Assembly: GCA_026134025.1 (NCBI GenBank)
Contig: JAOQII010000010.1
Coordinates: 1 to 43,454 of the forward strand
Origin: Candidatus Syntropharchaeum sp.
Lineage (GTDB): Archaea > Halobacteriota > Syntropharchaeia > Syntropharchaeales > Syntropharchaeaceae
DNA length: 43,454 bases
Direction: 5' to 3'
Positions 31,389 through 39,765 of the stretch are shown piece by piece. The notes beneath the pieces were generated by a model. That model searched no databases. It saw nothing but the letters and a program-made list of their open reading frames with translations, and was not told the origin of the DNA. The position numbers were made by a program, and so were the translations under genes. Numbering within the stretch: the stretch's first letter is position 1; every line of letters begins with the position of its first letter.

Positions 31389-32447
31389 ATGCAACAAATA
31401 GAAGAGATCATCGAACACATAGAACCACTGGATAGAAGTGCGATGCGGGAGGCCCAAAACCGACAGAATTTACTCACCAAACCGACAGGCAGTCTTGGTT
31501 TCCTTGAAGAATTATCGATTCATATTGCAGGTATCAAAGGAAATGCGTTACCTGATCCATTCGATAAAAAAGTGGTTATTACAATGGCAGGAGATCATGG
31601 CGTAACCGAAGAAGCTGTGAGTGCCTATCCAAAGGAGGTTACACCACAGATGGTCTATAATTTCCTAGCGGGTGGCGCAGGGATAAATGTGCTCGCACGT
31701 CATATCGGCGCAAGGGTCACTGTCGTGGATATGGGTGTTGCAACAGCGTTTGACCCACATCCAGACCTTGTTGATAAGAAGATCAGAGAGGGGACGAAAA
31801 ATATGGCAAAAGGTCCTGCTATGACGAGAGATGAGGCAATTCAATCTATAAAAGCAGGGATTGATGTATTTGAGGCTGAATACAGAAAGGGTGTTGATAT
31901 CGTGGCTCTTGGAGAGATGGGGATAGGGAATACGACTCCTTCAAGTGCGATCACATCTGTTATAACAAGGAGACCTCCTGAAGAAGTTACAGGAAGGGGC
32001 ACAGGTCTCGATGATGAAGGACTCAGGCAGAAGATTGAGACGATAAAACGTGCGATCTCGCTGAATAATCCTGATCCATCAGACCCGATTGATATTCTCT
32101 CAAAGGTCGGTGGATTTGAGATAGGTGGTATTGCAGGTGCTATGCTTTCCGCTTCTTCTCATCGTGTTCCTATCGTGGTCGATGGTTTTATATCCAGTGC
32201 AGGGGCGCTCATTGCAACAAAACTCGCCCCACAGGTGAAGGACTATCTCATAGCAGGACATGCGTCTGTTGAGAGGGGGCACAGGGTGATCCTTGAAACG
32301 CTGGGTTTAAGACCGCTACTTGATCTCGACCTGCGCCTTGGAGAGGGCACAGGGGCTGTACTTGCGTTTGCGGTCGTTGAGGCGTCCTGCAAGATCCTGA
32401 GAGAAATGGCAACCTTTGAGGAGGCTGGCGTCTCGAATAAGGAGTGA
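31389..32447 (+). CDS. cobT: Nicotinate-nucleotide-dimethylbenzimidazole phosphoribosyltransferase, bacterial type
   Basis: CobT activates the lower-ligand base of cobamides. The sequence shows canonical features: LTKPTGSLGFLEELSIHIAG, ITMAGDHGVTEEAVSAYPKE, the LGEMGIGNTTPSSAI loop and GTGLDDEGLRQK, then GGFEIGGIAGAML and the catalytic-Glu region LRLGEGTGAVLAF. It resembles bacterial CobT more than the divergent archaeal form, so transfer is likely. I chose ATG 31389 (352 residues), after a TATA-like CACTTAAATTTAC (31358-31370). It is coupled to the TrpD-like gene that follows. Confidence 0.93.
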   Translation: MQQIEEIIEHIEPLDRSAMREAQNRQNLLTKPTGSLGFLEELSIHIAGIKGNALPDPFDKKVVITMAGDHGVTEEAVSAYPKEVTPQMVYNFLAGGAGINVLARHIGARVTVVDMGVATAFDPHPDLVDKKIREGTKNMAKGPAMTRDEAIQSIKAGIDVFEAEYRKGVDIVALGEMGIGNTTPSSAITSVITRRPPEEVTGRGTGLDDEGLRQKIETIKRAISLNNPDPSDPIDILSKVGGFEIGGIAGAMLSASSHRVPIVVDGFISSAGALIATKLAPQVKDYLIAGHASVERGHRVILETLGLRPLLDLDLRLGEGTGAVLAFAVVEASCKILREMATFEEAGVSNKE

Positions 32448-32452
32448 AAAAG

Positions 32453-33553
32453 ATGGAAGCGTTTGGATCAAGAGTCATGGATATAATAAGGGGGGAGAAC
32501 CTCTCACGCCCTGGGGCAAAGGAGATGTTCGAAGCCGTGCTCCTCGATGAGGTGGAAGAGATTGAGCAGGGTGCATTTCTGGCAGCCCTTGTTGCAAAAG
32601 GCGAGACCCCTGAGGAGATTGCAGGTTCATGGGAAGCGATCTATGAGCTTGATACGGTAAAGGTCACCCCTTCCGTGGGACCGCTGGTTGAGAACTGTGG
32701 GACAGGGATGGATCTCTTGAGTACCTTCAACATCAGTACCGCAGCATCGGTCATTGCAGCATCGGCAGGGATCTATATGGCAAAACACGGTGCGAGGGCT
32801 ATTACTTCGAGCTGTGGTGCCATTGATATCCTGGAATCCGTAGGGGTTGACGTTGAATGCAGCGTTGAGATCGTTAAAAAAAGTATTGAGGAAGCAGGGA
32901 TCGGGATCTTCAACGGCATGAGTCCCGAGGTCCATCCAAAGGCACTATTCAGGATTCTCTCAAAGATTCACTTTGGGACGATACTCAATATCGCAGCCTC
33001 GCTTTCAAACCCCGCGCTTCCTGAGTATGGCGTGAGAGGCGTTTACACACCAGATCTTGTTGAACCTGTACTATGGGTTATGAAAGCGATTGGATACCGG
33101 CGTGCGATCGTATTTCATGGATTGAACCATGACGGAAGTAAGGGTATGGATGAGATCTCAACGCTTGGAGAGACGGTGATCGGTGAGCTTCATGCGGATG
33201 GCGAGATCTCAAGATACACGATAACTCCAGAAGCCTTTGGGATCACAAGAGCAAATGAAGCTGCAATTGCACCGCTTCAATCGAGAAGGGATGCTGCGCT
33301 GGACTTTTTGAGGATACTTGGAGGGACCGAAAAAGGCTCAAGGGAGGATATCGTTCTGGCAAATACTGCCCCGATTCTATACATTGCTGGTAAGGCAAAA
33401 GATCTTGAGGATGGTTTTTTAAAGGCAAAGGAGCTCATACAGCGTGGTAAGCCGATCGATAAGCTTGAAGCCTGGGTACTTGCACAGAACAGAGATCCTG
33501 TAAGGGGAGTGGAACAGCTCGATCATCTACTGAAAGATTCTAACGCATCTTAA
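32453..33553 (+). CDS. TrpD-like phosphoribosyltransferase with altered acceptor site
   Basis: The fold matches anthranilate phosphoribosyltransferase: ENCGTGMDLLSTFNISTAAS (PRPP site, GTGMD for GTGGD), MAKHGARAITSSCGAIDILE (KHGAR for KHGNR) and GLNHDGSKGMDEIS. Where TrpD has the anthranilate-binding Arg (RTxFNxLGPL), this protein has GTILNIAASL, so anthranilate is unlikely to be the acceptor. It has 366 residues. AGGAG before ATG 32453 overlaps the cobT stop. No tryptophan gene is nearby. Placement between cobT and a dehydrogenase suggests another aromatic or base acceptor. Confidence 0.75.
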   Translation: MEAFGSRVMDIIRGENLSRPGAKEMFEAVLLDEVEEIEQGAFLAALVAKGETPEEIAGSWEAIYELDTVKVTPSVGPLVENCGTGMDLLSTFNISTAASVIAASAGIYMAKHGARAITSSCGAIDILESVGVDVECSVEIVKKSIEEAGIGIFNGMSPEVHPKALFRILSKIHFGTILNIAASLSNPALPEYGVRGVYTPDLVEPVLWVMKAIGYRRAIVFHGLNHDGSKGMDEISTLGETVIGELHADGEISRYTITPEAFGITRANEAAIAPLQSRRDAALDFLRILGGTEKGSREDIVLANTAPILYIAGKAKDLEDGFLKAKELIQRGKPIDKLEAWVLAQNRDPVRGVEQLDHLLKDSNAS

Positions 33554-33563
33554 GGGGTTGTGG

Positions 33564-34568
33564 ATGCAGGCTGCAGTTCTTCATGAGACAGGCAATCTCA
33601 CCGTTGATGAGGTCCCAACACCCCAATGTGGAAGAAAAGAGGTTCTCATAAAGGTTGAGGCAGCCACGATATGCAGGACAGATCTCAAGATGTACAGACA
33701 TGGGCAGCGCGATCTTGTGCTTCCGAGAATCCTGGGGCATGAGGTTGTAGGCACGGTTTTTGAGGTTGGAAGAGAGGTTGTAGGCGTCTTTGAAGGAGAT
33801 CGCATCCAGGTTGCCCCGGCATTTTCGTGCGGTAGGTGCAGATTCTGTATGAAGGGCGGGTTCAATTGCTGTGAGAATATCTCAATACCAGGATTTAGCT
33901 ATGATGGTGGTTTTTCTGAGTATATGCTTCTTCCAGAATCGGCAATTCTCTCTGGATCGCTCAATCCAATCCCTTGTTCTCTCCCTTTCGAGGAGGCAGC
34001 ACTTGCAGAGCCTGTTGCATGCTGTATAAACGGAGTTGAACGGGTTGGAATCGAGTTTGGTGATACGGTACTCATCGTGGGTGGTGGTCCAATCGGGAAT
34101 ATCTTCTATCAGCTCTGCGGTATTGCCGGGGCATCCCGCGTCCTACTTGTCGAAATATTCCCTGAACGCGTGGAATTTATTCAAAGACACGAACTCAATG
34201 TCGTGGATTCGATCGAGTCGGTGCAAGAGGAGTTTGATATTTTGATCCCTGCATGTCCAGATCCGGATGCGCTTATCAAAGGGATTAAGAAGGTTAGAAA
34301 GCATGGAAAAGTCCTCGCATTCTCCGGTTTATCTGCTTCTGATCCTGCAATACTTGATCCAAACATCATCCACTACAATGAACTTTTAATGGCCGGGGCA
34401 TACGGGTGCACGCCCTGGCAGAACCGGGAGGCGCTGACACTCATGGCATCCAGGAGGCTTGATCTACGGTATCTTTTGACAGATCAGATCTCGCTTGGTG
34501 AGATACTCGATGGTTTGAGGCTTGTTGAGGAGAAGCGAGGGATGAAGGTGGTGATAAGGAATGTATAA
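33564..34568 (+). CDS. Zinc-dependent medium-chain dehydrogenase
   Basis: This 334-residue MDR protein has catalytic zinc ligands ICRTD and LGHEVVG, a structural zinc loop CGRCRFCMKGG followed by CC, and a nucleotide-binding VLIVGGGPIGN. The acidic residue after the strand (LLVEIFPER) favours NAD+. The closest named relatives are sorbitol/threonine-type dehydrogenases; the substrate is unknown. AAGGGG six bases before ATG 33564 sets the start. It ends the cobT operon and lies 10 bases after the TrpD-like gene. Confidence 0.85.
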   Translation: MQAAVLHETGNLTVDEVPTPQCGRKEVLIKVEAATICRTDLKMYRHGQRDLVLPRILGHEVVGTVFEVGREVVGVFEGDRIQVAPAFSCGRCRFCMKGGFNCCENISIPGFSYDGGFSEYMLLPESAILSGSLNPIPCSLPFEEAALAEPVACCINGVERVGIEFGDTVLIVGGGPIGNIFYQLCGIAGASRVLLVEIFPERVEFIQRHELNVVDSIESVQEEFDILIPACPDPDALIKGIKKVRKHGKVLAFSGLSASDPAILDPNIIHYNELLMAGAYGCTPWQNREALTLMASRRLDLRYLLTDQISLGEILDGLRLVEEKRGMKVVIRNV

Positions 34569-34620
34569 GCTTTTCATGGATGAGGGCAGGAAAAACCTGT
34601 ACAAGTTCCCGATCTTGGTG

Positions 34621-34791
34621 TTATCTATTAAACTCCCCGCAAAACCAAATCCACGATGAGATAAATTTTTCTATCCACGACTCAGCAAATGATAAACTCG
34701 CTGCAAGCCTGCTGAATCTTCTTTTGATGCTCTTCCATACAATCCCGAGCTGCTCGCCCTCTTTTTCACCCTGTTCGATACGTGCGTGCTG
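34621..34791 (-). pseudogene. IS630-like transposase C-terminal remnant
   Basis: On the minus strand a ~57-codon open stretch reads EQLGIVWKSIKRRFSRLAAS, then LSFAESWIEKFISSWIWFCG and EFNR before a stop. The WKSIKRR block after a Glu is typical of the C-terminal end of IS630/DDE_3 transposases, and contains the last catalytic Glu region. There is no start or upstream catalytic part. It is a short remnant in the gap between the dehydrogenase and the ABC operon. Confidence 0.45.
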
Positions 34792-34978
34792 AAGTTATCT
34801 TCTCCTCTAATCGGATAGCCCCCCATCGCATTGGATCTCATCCCTGTGGTGTTTTTTTATATACGGCTTACCAAAACTCCAGACCCTAACCGTATTGGCG
34901 GCGTTCTGCAAAGAGGACACTTCAAGCTTCCAGATTGATATTCGTTTTTGCGGCCGAGTACACTCACAAATTCCATCC
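34792..34978. other. Gap with no recognised gene
   Basis: This stretch contains an AT-rich run (GTTTTTTTATATACGG, 34851-34866) that could terminate or start transcription. The short open stretches are not recognised. I see no RNA gene. Confidence 0.4.
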
Positions 34979-36106
34979 TCACTCAGTCTTGAGCGCGGTC
35001 AATGGCAGCATCCGTGACGCCTTCCATGCAGGATACAAACCGCCAAGAACGCCTGTAACAACGCCAAACAACACCCCAATGAATATGTACACGATGCTCG
35101 ATGGCGCAAAGAGATAAGATGCCTTCTTCAGGATTATTATGTTGACGAGATAACCTCCACCAAAGCTCAAAACTCCCCCGATCAAACCACCGATAACGCC
35201 AAGAATCGTTGCCTCAAGGATAAAGAGGATCAGAATATCTCTTCTCGATGATCCGATCGCTCGCATCACTCCGATCTCTTTTGTGCGCTCAACAGTTGAG
35301 ATCAACATCACATTGAGTATACTCACGCCAGCAACGATGAGCGATATCGCACCGATTCCCATAAGAAACTTAGATAACATTCCAAAAAACTCATCAAGGC
35401 TCTCAAGGATCATGTCCATCCCAAAAACCATCACACGATCCTTTCTCTTGTTCAGGTTCGCTTCGATCCGCTCCTTCACCGCTTCAACCTCCTCAACCCC
35501 CTGTGTTTTTACGATGATCATTGCGTAGTCCTCGTTTTCATACAGGGAAGAATAGGATTTCGGCGTGATAAAGATCGCACGATCTGCTGAAATATCAAAT
35601 CTCATCCCCTGCTTTTTGAGTATTCCTGAGATCTTAAAAGAAGAACCCTCGAGATTTACCGTATCACCGTGCTTGAGGTCAAAACTATCTGCAAGAACGC
35701 CGCCGATGACACATCTACTCCCGCTCTGAAATTGCCCGGATGAAAGTTCAAGAAGCGCTTTCATATCTATGGCATCAACCCCATAAACAGTGGTAAATGT
35801 TGAATCCTTCCCAAATTGTATCTGAGAGCTACTTTGAGATACTGGAATTGTTACATCGACTCCTGTAGTTTTTCTGATTGCATTAAACTCTTTTTTGGTT
35901 AGATTGCTCCATCCAGACTCATAATCAGGGTAAACGATGATTTCATTTCCTATATCTCCAAAAGAATCGGTAACCGATAGTTTAATGCTGTTTCCAAGGA
36001 TTCCAAGCGATGAGATCGCAATTACACCGATTATGATTCCGACAATTGCAAGGATAGAACGGAACCTGTGCCTTGAGAGGTTACGTCTGGCAAGCTTAAG
36101 AAACAT
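34979..36106 (-). CDS. ABC transporter permease, MacB/FtsX type
   Basis: This membrane protein has one N-terminal helix (FRSILAIVGIIIGVIAISSL), a large external MacB-core domain (residues ~50-240) and three C-terminal helices (MGIGAISLIVAGVSILNVML; FILEATILGVIGGLIGGVLS; IVYIFIGVLFGVVTGVLGGL). TVERTKEIGVMRAIGSSRRD is the FtsX coupling signature. It uses ATP from the adjacent subunit for mechanotransmission or export. I chose ATG 36106 (MFLKLARRN), with GGGAGG upstream; 36124 is possible. It overlaps the ATPase gene. Confidence 0.9.
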   Translation of the reverse strand: MFLKLARRNLSRHRFRSILAIVGIIIGVIAISSLGILGNSIKLSVTDSFGDIGNEIIVYPDYESGWSNLTKKEFNAIRKTTGVDVTIPVSQSSSQIQFGKDSTFTTVYGVDAIDMKALLELSSGQFQSGSRCVIGGVLADSFDLKHGDTVNLEGSSFKISGILKKQGMRFDISADRAIFITPKSYSSLYENEDYAMIIVKTQGVEEVEAVKERIEANLNKRKDRVMVFGMDMILESLDEFFGMLSKFLMGIGAISLIVAGVSILNVMLISTVERTKEIGVMRAIGSSRRDILILFILEATILGVIGGLIGGVLSFGGGYLVNIIILKKASYLFAPSSIVYIFIGVLFGVVTGVLGGLYPAWKASRMLPLTALKTE

Positions 36107-36809
36107 CCTCCTCAATCCTCCCATCTACGATTCTTACAGTCTTGTTTGAGTAGCTTGAAAGGCGTGGATCATGCGTTACAACAATGATTGTCTTTCCCTC
36201 TTCATTCAACCCCTTTAGAAGTTTCATTATCCCTTCTCCTGTCTTTGTGTCCAGGTTGCCGGTAGGCTCATCAGCGAGTATTATCGAGGGATCGTTTGCA
36301 AGTGATCTGCCGATTGCAACCCGCTGCTGCTGTCCACTTGAGAGTTCACTCGGGAGATGGCTCGCAAACTTCTCTGGTAGGTTGACGGTTGATAGGATAT
36401 TCTTTGCGCTCTTTGTGCATTGATCCTGTGGAATACGCTTTATTAACATCGGAAGCTCGATATTTTCAAGCGCTGTAAGCGTTGGGATAAGATTGAACTG
36501 CTGAAAGACAAAACCGATCTTATCACGCCTGATTTTTGTAAGCTCATTATCCTCGAGGTTGGTAACATCATCTTCATCGATATAAACCGATCCCTCGTCT
36601 GGAAGATCGAGACATCCTATCATGTTAAGGAGCGTGGACTTGCCAGAACCAGATGGACCCATTACCGTAAGAAAATCGCCTTTTTCAACGTTCAGCGTGA
36701 CTCTATCAAGCGCATAGATCTTTTCATCTCCCATCTCATAGATCTTTGTCACATCCTCTAACCTTAGCGTAACCTCTCCAGCCACCTGCCTCATTCCTAT
36801 CTCTTCCAT
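36096..36809 (-). CDS. ABC transporter ATP-binding subunit, LolD/MacB type
   Basis: This 237-residue ATPase has Walker A MGPSGSGKSTLL, Q-loop FVFQQFNLIP, Walker B IILADEPTGNLD and H-loop VVTHDP. The signature reads LSSGQQQRVAIGRSL, with Ser for the usual Gly in LSGGQ. Partner of the FtsX-type permease, it overlaps it at the 3' end and overlaps the CARDB gene at the 5' end. ATG 36794 is an alternative start. Confidence 0.93.
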   Translation of the reverse strand: MEEIGMRQVAGEVTLRLEDVTKIYEMGDEKIYALDRVTLNVEKGDFLTVMGPSGSGKSTLLNMIGCLDLPDEGSVYIDEDDVTNLEDNELTKIRRDKIGFVFQQFNLIPTLTALENIELPMLIKRIPQDQCTKSAKNILSTVNLPEKFASHLPSELSSGQQQRVAIGRSLANDPSIILADEPTGNLDTKTGEGIMKLLKGLNEEGKTIIVVTHDPRLSSYSNKTVRIVDGRIEEDVS

Positions 36810-37954
36810 GAATAGCCTATAGCCATACCAACGACGGCGAGAACGAGAACGATGACCACTGCAAAGAGCCAGCTTGGTATGCTTTTATCCTCAGGGTTCT
36901 GGCGTTGTCCGAGATCAAAAACAACCTCTTCAACTGTTTGGTAACGATCCCCATCAAGATCTCGGTATTCGATTAGAAGCGGAATTATGATCTCGGTGGC
37001 GTTTGCTGTCTCATCCTCGTTGATTTTGAAGTTGAGTTCAAAGCTTGCAAAGTCGTCCTTCTCGATCGATCCAATGAAGTAAGACTTGTATGGCAGAACC
37101 GGTATCACCTCAGACGTCTCGTCAAATGCGATCATAACACCCTCGAGATCCTCCTCACCGGCGTTGTTGATCTCGCCTGCGATCGCATGACCTCTGCTGT
37201 TGCTATCGAACTCTATCCCTGTCAGGATAATACGATTTAAAACACCTTCTTTAAGATCCACCTGGACTTTCAGATCTCCTTCATGGTAGTTTTCACCGTT
37301 TTTGTAGCTCGTCTCAAATAGAAATGCCTCAGTGTCCGTAGACGGCGTAATATTGAAGGAGATCTCTTCCACTCCATTCGGTTCAATCGAGGAGATGAAG
37401 TGTGATGAGGGCGCCGAGGTTGCCCCTGAGGATGCGAGGTGGATCTTGATACCGTGAATTGTGTTTGCTCGTCTGTTTGCAATGGTGAGCTTTATCTCAG
37501 ACGTTTCGCCTATCCTCATATCATCCGGGATCGATGATGCAGTAACCTCAACAGCAGTGTTTTCGACCTCTATTGGGACCGTATAGCGTATCGTTTTGCC
37601 GTTACCAAACTCAACAAGGAGCTTTGGATAGTAAGTCCCCTCAGGTCTCTTCGCCTGGATCTTGAACGTGAAGTCGATCGTATCCTGAGGACCGATCTCA
37701 CCAACGTGCATAAGCCCGTTTGTCAAAATCTCGATACCATTACCAAATAGATCAACGCGCTCGATCTCAGCACTCATTCCAGTACCAGCTGGGGCTGTGT
37801 TCTTTATCGTAAATCTGATCGTGCCAAGATCATTTGTCATAAAAACCGATGGATTCACCTCATAGCTTTCAACGATACAGACAGCCCCCTCTGCTGATGC
37901 TACAGGAGCGAAGGATGCGAGGATCAGAACGATCAGAATAAGCGCATACCTCAT
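36797..37954 (-). CDS. Secreted, membrane-anchored CARDB/S-layer-like protein
   Basis: A signal peptide (MRYALILIVLILASFAPVAS) is followed by about 330 extracellular residues of beta-sandwich, CARDB-like repeats. These include SVFMTNDLGTIRFTIKNTAP, the block after it, DDMRIGETSEIKLTIANRRA and ILTGIEFDSNSRGHAIAGEI. A single C-terminal helix (SWLFAVVIVLVLAVVGMAIG) and basic SWKR end follow. It sits between a Yip1 protein and the ABC subunits, and could present or scaffold what the ABC pair moves. ATG 37954 follows GTGATC; GTG 37963 overlaps the previous stop. Confidence 0.8.
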   Translation of the reverse strand: MRYALILIVLILASFAPVASAEGAVCIVESYEVNPSVFMTNDLGTIRFTIKNTAPAGTGMSAEIERVDLFGNGIEILTNGLMHVGEIGPQDTIDFTFKIQAKRPEGTYYPKLLVEFGNGKTIRYTVPIEVENTAVEVTASSIPDDMRIGETSEIKLTIANRRANTIHGIKIHLASSGATSAPSSHFISSIEPNGVEEISFNITPSTDTEAFLFETSYKNGENYHEGDLKVQVDLKEGVLNRIILTGIEFDSNSRGHAIAGEINNAGEEDLEGVMIAFDETSEVIPVLPYKSYFIGSIEKDDFASFELNFKINEDETANATEIIIPLLIEYRDLDGDRYQTVEEVVFDLGQRQNPEDKSIPSWLFAVVIVLVLAVVGMAIGYSWKR

Positions 37955-37959
37955 ATCGA

Positions 37960-38589
37960 TCACATCATCAGAATAAGCATGACTGCCTGATAAAGTATAT
38001 AAATTCCGATAGGGATTCCGACCGTAATAAGTGAGTTTTTCGTGTTCAAACCCCGTGCATGCTTGACAGCGAATATACAGATGTTGGCAGTCCAGAGAAG
38101 AAATATTATCCCGATAATAGACACAAGTTGCATCATCGGATCTGCCATAATGCTCTGCTGCATAAGCTCAGGGTTTTCCATCGAGAACTCAATCCCACTC
38201 ATCCCGTAGTAGGTCAACCCCGTTGTAATGATCGATCCAAAGATCGTGGGGATAAATCCGTATCCAACAAAGGCAAGAAGCCGCTTGAAATCTCCTTCAC
38301 CACCAAGAATCGCTGATATCACAAAGAATATACCGGTATAGATCGCCCACATGATAAATGTAATAAAAAGTGCAGCAACCGCCCCGAATATGGAACCGAT
38401 CTTCGCAAAACCGGCTGCCTCTGGTGGGAGTGTGGGCGCAATTGCCTCCATCACCATCCCAGCGATAATATAAGCGTTTACAGCAGCGATCACTCCAACT
38501 ACAAGCACGATCAGGGCTGGACTTTTAAGATTAGTGTCCTGCTCCATCTTCTCGCTGAAGAAACCATCAGGATCGGTAAGAGGGTTCAT
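37960..38589 (-). CDS. Yip1-domain membrane protein
   Basis: This 209-residue protein has five predicted membrane helices. They include ALIVLVVGVIAAVNAYIIAG, ALFITFIMWAIYTGIFFVIS and LVSIIGIIFLLWTANICIFA. The sequence ILGGEGDFKRLLAFVGYGFI, with P following, is the characteristic Yip1 element, and GIPIGIYILYQAVMLILMM ends it. It is the first gene of the four-gene operon Yip1-CARDB-ATPase-permease, an arrangement I know from methanogen genomes. Its function is unknown. Confidence 0.85.
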   Translation of the reverse strand: MNPLTDPDGFFSEKMEQDTNLKSPALIVLVVGVIAAVNAYIIAGMVMEAIAPTLPPEAAGFAKIGSIFGAVAALFITFIMWAIYTGIFFVISAILGGEGDFKRLLAFVGYGFIPTIFGSIITTGLTYYGMSGIEFSMENPELMQQSIMADPMMQLVSIIGIIFLLWTANICIFAVKHARGLNTKNSLITVGIPIGIYILYQAVMLILMM

Positions 38590-38599
38590 GAGATGTAAT

Positions 38600-38651
38600 T
38601 GGGTGATCGGTATTTATAGGTTTCTCTGTGGACTGACCACGCGATCACCCA
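38600..38651. promoter_or_regulatory. Inverted-repeat operator around the Yip1-operon promoter
   Basis: TGGGTGATCG (38600-38609) and its exact reverse complement CGATCACCCA (38642-38651) are separated by 32 bases. On the minus strand the interval contains the TATA element CCTATAAATACC (38609-38620), with transcription expected to start near 38590, just before the ATG at 38589. A regulator bound to both arms would bracket the TBP/TFB site. Full 10-of-10 complementarity supports a functional site. Confidence 0.6.
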
Positions 38652-38671
38652 GCCTTTCAATCTGTTCCATC

Positions 38672-38885
38672 TTAAGCCCCCATCTTCTGCTGTTTAAGTA
38701 CCATAATTACAGGAACTGCCACCAGAAAGAGAGATCTCGGGCCGTACCTCACCAAGAAGATACATCAGTCCATTCGCACCCATAATCAGGATGTGGAGTG
38801 TACCAAATACCCCTGTGAGGATCGAGCCAACGAGAACAAACGAGATACCCTCCTCGCACCGCCTATGGCAGACGCTTCGCTACAC
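38672..38885 (-). pseudogene. Membrane-protein remnant with a frameshift
   Basis: On the minus strand two overlapping frames give one plausible membrane protein end. First comes GISFVLVGSILTGVFGTLHI, then LIMGANGLMYL (about 38850 down to 38755). In the next frame comes FLVRYGPRSLFLVAVPVIMV, then LKQQKMGA and TAA at 38672-38674. The switch falls near 38750. There is no start codon with a ribosome site, and no family is recognised. It lies between the SPOUT gene and the Yip1 operon promoter. Confidence 0.45.
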
Positions 38886-38896
38886 CCAGAGGGTGT
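38882..38896 (-). terminator. Hairpin just after the SPOUT gene
   Basis: ACACCC-AGA-GGGTGT (38882-38896) is a perfect six-pair stem, 11 bases beyond the SPOUT stop. There is no T-run on the minus-strand side, so termination is only possible, not shown. Confidence 0.3.
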
Positions 38897-38906
38897 GCCA
38901 CAACAT

Positions 38907-39725
38907 CTATCTCAAAAACCCATTATAAATAGTAAGCGTTGCAATAAGCGCCTCCTCCATCCTCACCGTTGCTGTACCCTGCTCCTTTACAACATTTATC
39001 ACAGGGTAGTTAAACTCCTCGATCGAGTGCTTTTCATCCATCAGGATCTCGTCAACGCCTTTCTTCGGTGATCCAAAGACGAATACAACCCCTCTCTCAT
39101 CGATGTACCCTTTAAGATTCTCCAGGAACTTACTATCAATGACTTTTCCCTTTCTCGATGTAAATATCACCTTCTCTCCGATTTTCCTGTCTCGAAGTGC
39201 CTTGAAGAGGCTTTTTCTCAACCTCACCCGATAACCCCAGTAGAATGGAACATCATCTGGGTCAATGATCTCAACCTCGAGCGGAGTGCGTGATACGATC
39301 CTGACCGTAACAACCTTTTCAGTGGTCTTTGAACCGCCAGAGATACTGGCCAATTCATTAACTCCGATATCAACTTTTTTGCCCCTTAAAAATCCCATCC
39401 TGAACTCTCCGATCTCAATAACTTTGCTTTTGGGGTGAGAAGGTGTTTTTAGCGGTGGGATTACCCCTGCAAACTTCAGGTTTGCTGAGATGGGGAAGAG
39501 ATGCCGCTTGAGATGGGGTGGGCAGTTTGCATACTCAAGAATATCACGTATAAACGCAGCATCATTGAAGTCGCGATCCCTGTAGATTATGATCTCATCG
39601 ACGCGGAATATCGATGCAGCCCGCGCAACCTGCCCGACTTTGTACGCCCTTATCCGCGGATCACTACTCTCGATCGTTAGAGAGGACGGGATCATGATTT
39701 TGAGCTTTTTCACTCGATCTTCCAT
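38907..39725 (-). CDS. SPOUT-family RNA methyltransferase (DUF171/COG2106 type)
   Basis: This is a predicted SAM-dependent rRNA methyltransferase with a trefoil-knot fold. It has 272 residues: KLKIMIPSSLTIESSDPRIR and YKVGQVARAASIFRVDEIII at the start, an OB-like insertion (KSKVIEIGEFRMGFLRGKKV and following), then the knot region VVFVFGSPKKGVDEIL, FNYPVINVVKEQGTATVRME and the end EALIATLTIYNGFLR. TATA-like AT-rich bases upstream are shared with the divergent MBL gene. Confidence 0.85.
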   Translation of the reverse strand: MEDRVKKLKIMIPSSLTIESSDPRIRAYKVGQVARAASIFRVDEIIIYRDRDFNDAAFIRDILEYANCPPHLKRHLFPISANLKFAGVIPPLKTPSHPKSKVIEIGEFRMGFLRGKKVDIGVNELASISGGSKTTEKVVTVRIVSRTPLEVEIIDPDDVPFYWGYRVRLRKSLFKALRDRKIGEKVIFTSRKGKVIDSKFLENLKGYIDERGVVFVFGSPKKGVDEILMDEKHSIEEFNYPVINVVKEQGTATVRMEEALIATLTIYNGFLR

Positions 39726-39765
39726 TTCGATACATTTTTATCCCACAGCTACTTAAGATGGTTGG

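Noticed and set aside
34935-35117. Short plus-strand frame at the end of the ABC permease
   Set aside because: It is antisense to the last membrane helix of the permease and has no start signals.
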